DNA of 64,000 nt from Lepiota brunneoincarnata (taxonomy: Eukaryota; Basidiomycota; Agaricomycetes; Agaricales; Agaricaceae), in assembly GCA_023014365.1 (NCBI GenBank), contig JAEBUN010000001.1, positions 1,488,001 to 1,552,000 of the forward strand. Direction: 5' to 3'. The stretch's first letter is position 1. Each line of letters opens with the position of its first letter. The translations under genes and the position numbers were made by a program. This document shows positions 12,626-23,897 of the stretch, one piece after another. Under the pieces are notes generated by a model. That model made no database searches and was not told the origin of the DNA. It worked only from the letters and a program-made list of their open reading frames with translations.

Positions 12626-13624
12626 TAAGTCGGGTTTTCCTTCTTTTCCAGTAGGTGTTGGATGCAAGCACTGGTCTTTGATTCTCCGCCTCCACCGCCC
12701 ACTCCCACCTACTGGGGATGCGACTGCCTCTTCCACAGCTGTTGATCCTTTTCCATCTAAGGGGGAGGGGGTGGCTGACTAGCTTATTATGACTAAATTA
12801 CGTACATACATGTAAAGCTCTCCAGTGGAGGTTTAGCCGTTGAGGCCGATGAAATGGTGTGGCCCAACTGCACTAGCACCTAGAACCCTCCAAACCCGGT
12901 ATGTCTGTTGAAATGTAAACACTGGTATCGGAGAATGGCATTGATGCCCAGGCGCGGCCCCTTGAGAATAACCATATAACTTGTCTGCTTGCCACTGTGT
13001 AACCTGCGCGTGTGCTCATTCACCTTGCCGTAGTGAAATCACATTGATCCTATTTTTATGCTGCGCAGGGCCCAGGCATCGTGGTGTGAAGCAAATCCTG
13101 AGCCTGGCATCGGTCGAGGAGTCATATATTTGTTTAGCAGCTGGAATAGTGTTCTATTATTTAAGTATAATCCCCGATGCGACTGTGTTTCCCAATACTA
13201 GTTTGAATAGCTCAAAATAGGAAAAGGATAGACCCTCGAGTACTTACTGCCCATCGCACCTGAACCTGACTTGAGACCTTACGTCCGAGTATCCTTCAGC
13301 ACCGATAGCACCAAAGCACCCTTTAGTGAATACAAGTGGGAGGTCAATTAGAACGGAGGATGCTTTGTTGAGGATCCCGTCAGACACCATCACTCTCACT
13401 CCCATCCTAGCGCGTATAAGTTTGATGATTCAGTCAGAGAGGTTCGCTTTCAGATAGAAGCGGCCCTGTTGTGTTTAGCCATATACGCTAGGTGTTCCCA
13501 AATCACCGTATATCACCCCGCCATTTTCTCGGTCGGAATGCAGCCCACCTGGTCTTCTCGCTCGACAGAAATGGGAGAGGTAGTTTGGATTGTGAATGAT
13601 TACTGCATCAAGAGCTCTCAAACG

Positions 13625-13860
13625 ATGTATGATTCGTATAGTTCCATCCCTTCTCGCGGCCTTCAACTTTTGGTGTCGATTGGAACTACACAGTAGATGT
13701 CGACATTGTGAACTGATGTGATGATATTGTTTGTTACCGGTATGTTGTTTCCTCGAGGTTCCTCCTACTATTTCATACACGAGCCAGAGGACTGGAAATT
13801 CAATACGCCGATTTGAAAGGGCCCAGTCATACGGTAATGCAAGTGGCCGCACACCAGCTC
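13625..13860 (+). repeat. Diverged repeat, copy 2
   Basis: Partner of the repeat at 12.3 kb, same orientation and block order. The two blocks lie closer together here than in copy 1, as expected after independent insertions and deletions. A reverse-complement match to the second block is visible near 11985-12050, which suggests a third, inverted, copy. Confidence 0.42.
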
Positions 13861-15706
13861 TCGTTCACTCTGGACGGACGGAACCCCCAGATCAAGAAGC
13901 TCGGAGCGCCCGCGTCCCAGCCGCCTGCCATTGTCCTCGGTATCTAACATTCGACTTCCCCAGTTCCGTCCGGCTTACGACCTCACTCGTATATAGCCGA
14001 ATGAAATTTCCTTCTTCACTGTTGTTCCCTCCCCTGGGCGCTGGTGCACAATCGAAAATTTTCTTCTTCACGTGGAACTCTCTGTGCCTCGCGCGCCACT
14101 GGTTCCGGCCTGTCTCCTGATCATAGCCTAGGTCTTTCGCTTCTCATTTTCTTTTCCCTTTCAAAATTATGATAGTAGATTAATTTTACCTGTATGTACG
14201 ACATAAAGAAGGCAAATGGGAGACACGATCTCCAACAAATATACGGCAGTGTTCGTCTCAAAACCTTCTCTAGCTGTCTCAACTTCTCTCTCTCCTTCTC
14301 GTATTCCTATTTCCCTTGCTTCACGTCGCGAGGCGCTTTATTTACTTATTAGATGGATATCTCCGGTCTCGAAGCCCCGTGGTCGTTTCGTCCGACCACG
14401 CTCGCACCTTGATTCGGTCGTGGGAGATTCGTGACAACTTCGCTCTTCACCCGGATAGGTAGTGGGGGTTTAAATTATGATGCGTGCTTGCAGTGCGATC
14501 TCACTATGGCACAAATTGACGCTCCTTAGTGATTTGTAGCACAAAGAACTAGTTACCGATTTTTCCTCACCGTCAACCCCGACCGGGTGTTGGGTTCTTG
14601 ACAAATTTTTCGAAGTTCCCTCATTGTTGATCGCTTCCACCACCTCGCTCATACGTACTGAGGTTGCCGCTGGCATTCGCAACGTTGCTAGTCCTCTTTA
14701 TCTTTAACGTGCCATTCAGGAATAATACTGAGACCATATTAGTAGGCCTTTCAGCCTCTCAAAGTTTACACAGCGTGGACCATTTCATGGGCCTCAACGT
14801 TCAAACGTCTACCGGAGAGTCACACACCGATATACCAGATTTGAGTGCCAACTACCCCCATTAAAATAGGAATACGTCTACTCGACTACTTCTAGTTCTC
14901 AGAGTTATAGTAACGAGCATGTTTACGCAGGATCACGTCGAGACACAAGTTGTATAGAATAGATTGCTAGGATCCGAGCAGGAAAACTGGATCCTGGGGA
15001 CCTTGGCACATGTATGACAAGGTTCCTATGTACACTGTTTACCAAGGAATTGGGGGTGATTTCGTTGCTACCTAAAGTATATAGAGTCCATTCCCAAATG
15101 TCCATGAAGAATATGAAATAAGAGAGACAAGAGATGGCAAGCTGACACTCGCATTTCGACATCTAGCCAGGTCTTACAGATATGCAACTGGCATCGCGTG
15201 CACAGTTCTCTGGCAAACATTGACGCCAGAGAATGATGACACTGAAGATATGCTACTTCTAATAAACTCAAGTCAAAGAGGTGCGAATCTTGGTGTATGA
15301 TATATCTGTGTGTCTACAACCATGGAGGGGTGATGTGGAAAGTCTTTCGGGAGCACTTTCTCTCAAAACTTACGAGAAAAAATATGCATAATGCGTAAGG
15401 ACCACTCACCTTCAGCGTTTTGCGCATTTTAATTTGTTGATTGTTCTACACCGGTTTTAAGGTATAGCGCCAAAGGAGTGAGAACACTGTGGATGGTTGG
15501 AAACATATTCTTCATGGAAATTCGTGAGACCAGGTAATGGTGCTATGTGCGGGGTCAGGGTAGTACTGAAGACCAAGGAAAGGTGCGTAGCGCTGGGATC
15601 CCATCAAACGTGAGGGCGCCCGAGGAACCGGTAATTATTGCCCGGACCCGTGATAAGAGATGACCTATCACTGACTCCTTTTCTTCATCACACAAGCCGA
15701 GGAAGT

Positions 15707-17469
15707 ATGCCGGAGCACCTCACTTCCCTCCCAAGTCGGGTAGTCCATCCTGACCTAGATGCAGGCTCACCAAACAACTCTACAAACTTGGACCCCACGA
15801 CTGGCACGGCTGAGATTGTGGGCCTCCTTGGACTCCCACAAGAACTCATTGAGGAGATATTGATTCTCTGCGACCCAGTGGACGTAGCACAGGTCGCGCA
15901 GACATGCAAAAAACTGCACGGGGTCGTATATGATGATTTTGGAGGCTCAAGGAAAGCGTTCTGGAGGGCGTTGTACTTGGTTCAACCATTGGATGATCCC
16001 AGAACGTGTTTGTCGTGGCTTGGTGTGCCGAGAGTTGGTGGATCTGGAAGCGACGACGGGAACGGGGGGATTGATTGGAAGGGGGAGTTGCAGAAGATTA
16101 TACGAGCGCGAACGGTGGTTGCGGACATCCGATTGTGCAAAGGTGAAGGGGAACTTCGGGGGGTGTTGAGAGTGTTTTTGGGGTTGGCGGAGTGGGTGCC
16201 GCCGTTGAGTGTGAGGGAGAGCGTGCAGGAGTTGTCGAAGAATTTGTTGTGGGTGCCGGCCGTGCTCAGAGGTTTCCTGGATGCTGTCGAGGGTGGTGTT
16301 AGGGAGAGTGGAGCCGAAGAGCGAAGGCAGGAGGAGGGGGAGGGGTGGCTTGTGCCACCGAAGGCGTTGTGGGAGGAGGAAACGATACAGCTGCATGCAC
16401 AGTTGCACATGTTGTTCGGGATTACGAGGAACGACGTGCTGAAACAGTCGAGGGTACGGTCAAGAGGTTTCGTGTATGATATGCGGAACTATTATGTTGA
16501 CAACGAGTATGGGCCACTGAGGAGTGGAGGAAAGGTGGATTGGGCGCATGTGCAGGCAATACACCATGTCCTATCGATGCATCTAGTTGATATTATGGGT
16601 GTATTGGGGGTGGGCGGGGGAGGCGACGGGCTGTTGGAAGATTTTGAATATGCGATATTTCCGATGAGCATGCCATTCACGCAAATTTTGGTGCCGAAGA
16701 GGGAAGGGGGGGCGGTTTCAGAAGGGGGAGAAGATAATGATATACCAGGAGGTGCGGATTGGGCGTTCGTAGAGGGACACTGGAGCGTCTGCTTCTGCTT
16801 TTGTGACCACCGGGAGCTGATAGGTAGGTCTACGACTTATGATGTATTTCTAAAGCTGAATAAGCTGCATGCAGCGTACAATGAGACTGCGGTAAGATCT
16901 TTCATTGCTCGAGGTTCGAGTTCGAATTCAAGACTCATGGGATTAGGTTGATGACGAGCCCTTGGATACGACCATGTTTGAACAAGACGATTTTGCGGAA
17001 GAATTCGTACGGCTAGATGTAAATCTGCATGTTACACGAATAGAAGACGACCCGAGGCACCCAGGACGACCCATTATTGGGTTTGTGGGTGAAATGCAGG
17101 CGCCATCGACGTCAGCAATGCATGGTTGTGTGGGGCTAACTCCAGACGGCCATCCCAAATGGCAATTTGTGAGTACGTATCAGTTACAGAGGACCTGAAT
17201 TTATTATAGTTTCCCATCAGTTTTCGGGTGAAGTTGGGGGAGACGCGATCTGGAGGTAAGTCGCGTAATATTCAGGGGCTATTTCATTAACTCGGGTAGT
17301 TCGCTGGGAATCCAAGTTGGGGGCATCGGGTCCGCATTTGGTGTGCTGGGTGCATGGACAACGGTGCTACACGACCCAGACGACCCTGTCGGTGCGTGTC
17401 TGTATATTTTCCTGGAAAACGCCAACTCAGACGGGAGTAGGCCCGTTCTGGATGCAAAGGGTGCAGTGA
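15707..17469 (+). CDS. F-box protein, 5 exons
   Basis: Predicted 525-residue protein. Exons: 15707-16891, 16947-17172, 17210-17255, 17300-17391, 17441-17469. I use the ATG at 15707; the frame is open a little further upstream but without ATG. Residues about 43-90 (GLPQELIEEILILCDPVDVA...TCKKLHGVVYDD...FWRALY) match an F-box, the Skp1-binding part of SCF ubiquitin ligases. The rest contains no WD40 or LRR. The C-terminal segment, with RIEDDPRHPGRPIIGFVGEM then IQVGGIGSAFGVLGAWTTVL and a final DPDDPVGPFW, is a conserved tail of basidiomycete F-box proteins of this type and probably folds as a beta-rich substrate-recognition domain. The acceptor for exon 3 is ambiguous: an alternative at 17221 also keeps frame. 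The substrate is unknown. Confidence 0.78.
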
Positions 17470-17538
17470 CCGTGGGAAATGCATGTATAATAATAATGGA
17501 CGAATGAGCCACTTGTTTCTGACAATAATACCAAGGCC
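17470..17538. other. 69 bp spacer between two same-strand genes
   Basis: Only 69 bp separate the F-box stop codon from the ATG of the next gene. Promoter and 5' UTR of the downstream gene must overlap the last exons of the F-box gene, or the two transcripts overlap. Confidence 0.7.
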
Positions 17539-20500
17539 ATGTCCGACTTGCCTCCAAAGCCAAAGCCTGGCTCTCTACGCGACAGAATCGCTGCATTTGA
17601 GAACAAGGCCGCGTCGTCCGCACAGCAGTCGTCACCACCGCCTCCACGCCCCAAGCCAGCGGGGTTCGCGACATGGAAACCCAAACAACCATCCCCGCCG
17701 CCCTCGCCAGCGGCCCCTTCCAGCCCTGGGGTTGATGTTGCAAAAGCCGGTTCAGGAGCGATGTCTGCCGCAGATGCAAAAGAGAGTATCACCCGAGGTG
17801 GCAGCTTAAAGGAGCGTATGGCCGCTCTGCAAGGTAGGGGTGCGTTTGGTGCCCCTGCGCCGCCGGCCGCGCCTAAGCCTGTCGAAAAGCCGAAGTGGAA
17901 ACCGCCTCCAGCTGTTGCGTCGCCCCCGCCAATCGATGACGAGGATGATGGAGGCAAGATTTCGGCTGAGTCCGCGATCTCACCCCCGCCATCGATTAAA
18001 TCACCCTCTTCAGTACGATCGCCCAAATCGACGAGTGAAGAGGAAGTCGTGTCCGGAGGGCCCGAGGAAGCCTTAGCGAAGGAGACCCCTGCAGACGATG
18101 ATGAGAGTGCTACTGCGGAACTTGGTCCTGAGGAAGAGGAACGCCAGCGGAGGGCGGCCATCGCTGCCAGGATGGCCAAGCTTGGTGGTGCGCGCTTTGG
18201 TATGGCGCCCCCCGTTCTTGGTGTCAAGCCTGGCGTACCCGCGAAGAAACCACAGCGGTCTAAAGAAGAAGAGACCTCTCCAGTGGCCGAGCGAGTCAAA
18301 TCTCCGGAAGGTGATAATTTTAAGCCTTCAAGTCTATTCCTGTTTGCTGAGCTTTATCCACTTTCAGTCGCCGCTTCGCCTCCTACGGAAGAGCCTGCTA
18401 ATGTAGAGAATAAGAGCCGAACAGAAGATGTTATCGTTCCTACACCAGGCAGGTCCTCATAAAGTCAAATACTGCGTATTAGCTCACATTTTCTCCGCTG
18501 TAGAGTCTGTCTCAATCCATTCCGCCGAGTCTGATGCATCCCAAGTGTCTCGTTCCCCTCCTGCCGCTATGCCTGTTCCAGCTGTGCCTCGCCGTGCTGT
18601 TCCTCCTAGGCGGAAGCCAGCGAAACCATCTGCTGCTGCCTCTCCCGACCTTGACAGCGTAATTGAAGGTGATACAACGACCAAATCTCCCTCTCTTACG
18701 GAGGAGGCCACTGAACCTGCCATACCTGCCGAGCCAGTGGCAAAGGACGATGTTCCTGAGAATCCTTCCGGATCGGAAGGGATCGAGGAGGTAGGGGTCG
18801 ACAAGCCTCCCGTAGAACCCTATGACGAGTCAGCTGACGCTGATGAGGAACCTCGCATTCCTTCCGCGCCCATTCCGGTCTCGCCACCGAAAGAAAGAGC
18901 TATCTCGACAGAAACCGAAGGGCGGGAGATGTCACAACAGGAAGAAGAGGAGGACGAGGAGGCTCGCAGGAAACGTGTTGCAGAGAAGCTTGCTAAGATG
19001 GGTGGAGTGCAACCATTTGCACTTCCCTCAGTTCCCCTTCGGAAACCTTCTGGGGGTTCGGTGGGTTCTATTGAAGGTCCTGGTTCACCACCCACGTCTC
19101 CCTCCCTGCCCTTGAGGAAGTCTAGTCTTCGGAAGGATAGCGCAGACTCTGTCGGTGTTTCTCCGTCGGTCAGGAAGTCGAGTATTGGTTCAGTAAAGGC
19201 GCTGGATACCGAAGAAGTTATTGTTGAGCCTGAGAGCACGATTACTTCCGTCATTCCCGAGGAAGAGGGTGCACCTGTGCCTACACATGAAGTACCCAGG
19301 AGAGCGAGCGTTCAAATTGAACAGGACCACGAGCAAGAGAAACAAGATGGTAAATCTTGACTTTTTTCTTCCGTCCCTTCCACCCTACCCCCAATCATGT
19401 TTCATCCTCCATTTTCCTCATTTTTGTGTATCTATCTAAGGAATCCGGGAATATGTATTGATTGATCCTTCCCCTATTGGGCTTCCCTTGTTAGAACATG
19501 CTTTCGACGGCGACGATATCGATAACCACACCGGGGTTGGTGATTCTCACGACTACGAGCTCACGCCACACTCTCCGATCCGATCCCCTACAGGGATCAC
19601 GGGCGAATCTAGCATTGAGGAATTCTCGGATACAGAACGAGAGAATTATTCTCAGGTCGATCCCGATATTGTAGCTAGTGCTTTCCCACCTCCGCCTTCG
19701 ACTGCGCCTCCTCCGACTGTACCCATATCTGCACCGACTTTCACATCATCAGCTTCAGCTGCTTCGCCACCCTTGCATTCCTTACCCTCACCTCCCTCCG
19801 CCCCGCTCCCACCAAGACTCGTAGTAGAGCAGCGGCCAAGATCCCCTTACGCCGATGGGTTGGCTGGTCCTTCCCCACCTCGTCGAATCGTCCCTGAAAC
19901 TCCAGAAGAAAGTGAGAGTGGAAACGAACGTGAAGATGATGAGGGGGAGGCAGAGTCGAATTCGGAGCTCGCAGTTTCAACTTTGTTTGTCCCTCCCCCA
20001 CATGCGAGTGCGACGGGTGCTGGCAGGGCTTTCCGAACCAAGTTAGATGATGAACAGGATGATGGGGGGGATAGTGAACCCCCGTTGCGCGTCCCCGCAC
20101 GATCTGTCCCTGCTCCTGGAGTTGGGGGGAAACTAACTGGGCCAGGAGGACCATACGACGATACGGACACTGAATCAAATGCAAGTGGAGTGCCGCTTCC
20201 AGTTCCCTTACCTGTGTGCGGGCCTGGCGGTGCAAGATTGGGATATTCTCCGGTGGCTAGTGAGAGAGGTTTGGATGATGGTGAGGATGAAAAGGACAGG
20301 CGGTTTGTGGGAGTGGGTGGTGCAGGGATGGTGTCGAGTCCACTTGCGAGGCCTACACGGGTCGTCCCGCCACCACCACCCGTAGAGGATGATTCAGGGT
20401 CGGAATACGACGAGAACCCCGATCAAAGACAGGAGACAGAAGAAACAGCGTTGAGGACCAGACCTCTTTCGGCTGGGAGTGAGGAGGTACCGTTGGTTGT

Positions 20501-22628
20501 CAGGCCGCCTGCGGAGCTTGAGGAGGAACGAGGGAAGTTGGTGAAGGAGAGGACAGGGGAACCTGTGGGGCCACCACCGTTGAGAAATTTACCGCCGCCA
20601 CCAGCTCATCCGCCGGCAAGGGGTCAGATGGATGCTCCCTCGCCCCCATCCGAAGTGGGAAATGAGGAGCAAGAAGGAGAGATTGAGGTGCTTGATGAAG
20701 AAGAGGGAGGTAGGTCTTTTTACCACGGGTTCACTGCTGATTAAGAGGCTTACTGTCCGTAGATCCTATCGACCCCTCGTTCCATAGTCCCAGCAGGCGC
20801 ACATCAACGGTCAATTTGGAGCCCGGACCCACGATGGTATCACCCCGGAGCATTGCATCACTCCCACCACCATCTGCGCCATTACCAACGGCCCCTCCAA
20901 CCGAGAGGGCCGAAAATAACCAGCAGGTTGATGAAGAAGAGGACGTGGAGAAAGCGAGGAGGAAGACTATCGCAGAGCGGATGGCGAAATTGGGTGGGAT
21001 TAAGTTTGGTGCTGCCCCTGTCCCTGGCGGGATCACCCGACCTCCACCTCCTCCAAGACGGACGCAGACCGAAGATGAGGAGGGCGCCAACGATGTGGAA
21101 GCAAGGGGTGGGGACCATGAAGGACAGCCCGATGAAGAGGAGGACGAGAGAGCCCGGAGGGAGCGAATTGCGGTAAAACTTGCTGGGATGGGTGGTATGA
21201 GGATTGGAATGATGCCAATGGGCATGCCGCAGCCGAGGTCCCATGTTTTGAAGGAGGAGACTCCTCCAGCCGACCCTGCACGATCCCTACCTATGAGGAC
21301 ACTACCCCCCACGAGACCGCCACCACCTCCTCAGGCTCAGGCCCGGGGTCCTGTCGAGAGCGAGTCGGATAGGGGAAGCGGACATGCCTCAGATGACGGA
21401 GTCAAGGTAGAGGCGGAGGAGAGCGAAATGGAAGAGGTCGGGTACGAGGATATCAAGGACGCTGAGCGCTCTCTGGAAGAACAAGATGTTCCCCCGCCTG
21501 TGCCTGTTCGTGTATCTCGCAGCAGTACATCGTCATCTTCAGCTCCGGTTACAAGACCACCTGTGCCGACTGGTCCGCCCCCCCGGAGGATGAGTGGTCA
21601 ATCGATCAGTGGAGTTTCGATTGAAAGCGCCCGCAGGGGTTTGGTGCAACAGCATTCTGAGTATGTGATGGTTGATGAACCGAAGGCCATTGATGAAGAA
21701 GAGGAGGACGTGCCACCCCCACCACCCGCTCGGCCTGTGGGTAGGGTCCTGCCAACCCGGACGATGCCTCCTGCACCGCGAGCATCATCTTCACAGGCAA
21801 CAACCATGGGTGATAGCATCTCGTCCCAGTGGGAATTACCGGCAATTCCGAGTTCGTCTTTGGACTTGGACAACACTGGTGGCGATCTGTCGTTGTCTTG
21901 GTCTGAGGCCTCAGCTGATGAGAGGGAAAGTGGAGCAGGGAAGGCTCCTGAACTACAAACCCCCCAGCTTGCTCCTGCCCCTCCATCTGCAAGAACCCCT
22001 GAAGCCTTGCAACTCACGGCGGATGAGCTGATGGCAATATGGGGTCGTGTTGGCGTGCAGATATGTGAGGTCGCGACGACCATGCATGATAAATTCAAGA
22101 AGACGCTGATAGGCGATGGGACGTACAGAGGCTTTGTTAACGCTGTTCTAGCAGAAGTGCCGAATGCATCCAAGCCACCGATGCCGTCTATCCCATACGG
22201 ATATCTCGTGTACTTACAGAATGGGACGTCTGTGCAGAAGCGGGCGAGCGAGATCATGCCAGGGGATATGATCGAGCTTGTGGATGCAAGGTTCAAGGGA
22301 CATAAAGGACTGCAAGGCTACCAGATGCATGTTGGCGCGGCAGAGACTGGTGGAGCGGTGATAGGAATTGTGAGTGAGTTTGATCATAAGAGGAGTAAGA
22401 CGCGGGTCTTCCAAGCGAATCAGCATGTTGGGCAGCAGGTGAGTAATTTATGGTTGAATCATGATGATGATGATGCATTTACACATTGTTCTAGACTGTT
22501 GAGGCCGTCAGTTACCGGCTGGACGATTTGAAGAGTGGGCTGGTAAAGGTGAGTTGGACACTCGTAAATGCGAACAGAATATTGACCCCATACCCCCATA
22601 CAAGGTGTATCGTGTCCTTGAGGCTTAA
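17539..22628 (+). CDS. Bbc1/Aim3-family proline-rich actin-patch protein, 7 exons
   Basis: Predicted 1573-residue, largely disordered, acidic and proline-rich protein. Exons: 17539-18310, 18368-18448, 18504-19349, 19441-20709, 20763-22438, 22495-22548, 22605-22628. The intron at 18449-18503 uses a GC donor, and the 57 nt intron at 18311-18367 could also be read through in frame. It starts with SLRDRIAAFENK, a short motif shared by fungal Bbc1-type proteins. Four copies of a motif of the form RRxxIAxxMAKLGG lie near nt 18150, 18970, 20960 and 21160. The last ~160 residues (IPYGYLVYLQNGTSVQKRAS, EIMPGDMIELVDARFKGHKG, FQANQHVGQQ, KVYRVLEA) match the conserved C-terminal beta domain of yeast Bbc1 and Aim3, which act at cortical actin patches and restrain Las17/Arp2/3 activity during endocytosis. 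No SH3 domain is seen at the N-terminus, so it is Aim3-like in layout. Polyproline tracts probably bind SH3 or profilin partners. Confidence 0.82.
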
Positions 22629-23164
22629 CCACGCACGTATCTTCTTTTGTTTTGTCTTATGTTGAAAGTGCATCCGGCCCATTTTCACAAATTATGATTT
22701 GTATTTTAATTCTAGTTCGTGGTCGTGGTTCACTATGAATTCTTTTACCTATCTGGTTAACTGGTGCAGGGTTTATGAGAGAACTGTATCATGATGCAAC
22801 GCTCTATCCCGCTTTTTTGAACTGCCCTCAATCGTCTAAGGATTGCGGGGGCCTACGCTCTCCTACTCACTTCCTGAGCTATCCTCGTTTTGTTACGGAG
22901 AGATGGTATATGGGATGCTCCGGGACGCTTGCCCCAGTTTCGCGGCTTTGCCTTAAAATATTATATGTCATATACCCTATTACTCACTCGACCCTCTACC
23001 AGACAACTCTATATCCAACCCTCGAGGAGGTTTAGAAGTCGCTAGAACACCTGGACTACCCAAGTAGAGCGTCGTCCTACGTACCAGTCGAAGCAGTTAC
23101 ATGGCTAACCACGTGATTCAAGAAAGTCACCCACACGCCCTCCACGTAATGGTTCATTACTGAA
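22629..23164. other. Intergenic region
   Basis: About 0.5 kb following the actin-patch gene. Contains its 3' UTR; no gene recognised. Confidence 0.55.
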
Positions 23165-23500
23165 GTGCTGGCCACCATTCCTAAGCAGACGTCCAGCAGG
23201 ACTTATCACCAAGGAGATTTGAAGCAAAGATGTGTTGCTGTTACGAACGATTTGGGTAGCTTTATTCCGGAGGTTCCTGTGGATTTCTTCTTGGATTTTG
23301 CAGCTCCAAAGGTTGACGGTATCGATCCGGTGTTAATTAGACAAAGGCTTCTTGATGAGAAATACGTGCAACATGACCAGTGGACTGCCTTCTCAAAAGA
23401 TCCTGCAAACCCCAAGCTACGCAACCCCAGGGCTTTCCAACCTTTGGAGAGGTCCTCAAAAGCGTTTTTGATTGTAGTGGGCTTGATTGATTGCCACTGT
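23165..23500 (+). pseudogene. Fragment resembling the N-terminal part of fungal-type protein kinases (FunK1)
   Basis: The frame encodes AVTNDLGSFIPEVPVDFFLD, then IDPVLIRQRLLDE and QWTAFSKDPANPK, followed by AFQPLE. This layout (a basic DLK-R-x-A segment, then VDxFLD, then a W-x-x-F-x-x-D-P helix) resembles the region upstream of the kinase domain in mushroom FunK1 proteins. That comparison is from memory and is tentative. No start context, no kinase motifs and no downstream exon are present, because repeat DNA with Copia-like LTR features begins at about 23500. I read it as a gene piece cut off by insertion. Confidence 0.35.
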
Positions 23501-23890
23501 GTAGAACAATATAAGATATATTCAGTCGCGACGTGCGAGCTGACTATTTACCTGTAGAACAATATAAGATATACCTACAAATGAGTTAGTACAGTAATTA
23601 GTAGTATGAATAAAGTACTCACTTCAGTCGTGACGTGCAAGCTGAAGTGCGACTACATATTGTTTGCTATTTATAAAATACTACAGTACATGCACTTGTC
23701 CGAAGACAATAAGCACAATATCATGTAGATAACAGACAGAGGAAGACGGTAAAGGCATAGTAGAAGTGGTACAAATGGTAGAGACCATGCAAAAGGAATG
23801 GAGCACGGGATATGGGACAAAAGTGGAGGGCACGAAAGGAATGCCAGCGAAACGGAGATTGGAACTTGGCATGCGTTTGCGAGCCTGACA
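23500..23890 (-). repeat. Probable Copia LTR remnant (3' LTR of the element at 23.9 kb)
   Basis: On the minus strand the Copia pol is followed by a purine run (AAGGGGAG) and then TGTCAGGCTCGC, a normal 3' LTR start, so the right-hand LTR edge is at about 23890. The left edge is unclear. TGTAGAACAATATAAGATAT occurs twice (near 23501 and 23557), and TTCAGTCG(C/T)GACGTGC(G/A)AGCTGA also occurs twice (near 23520 and 23625), so two related copies may be nested here. Confidence 0.5.
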
Positions 23891-23897
23891 CTCCCCT

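Larger units (their letters stand above)
9184..15706. other. 6.5 kb gene-poor region with decayed repeats
   Basis: No open frame here has a recognisable domain, family-like composition or a chain of exons that closes in phase. The longest frames, about 125-132 codons, look like chance. Parts resemble one another at low identity (see the 12.3 and 13.6 kb repeats), so I read the stretch as old, heavily mutated insertion or duplication debris rather than active genes. A small or fast-evolving gene cannot be excluded. Confidence 0.5.

Noticed and set aside
16892..16946. GGTTCGAGTTCGAATTC, similar to a tRNA T-loop/B-box
   Set aside because: It lies in an F-box gene intron, with no A-box, acceptor stem or cloverleaf around it.
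18484..19254. Long minus-strand open frames opposite the Bbc1-like gene
   Set aside because: They are Ser/Thr/Ala-rich mirrors of a Pro/Ser/Glu coding strand with low stop density, with no motif and no start context.
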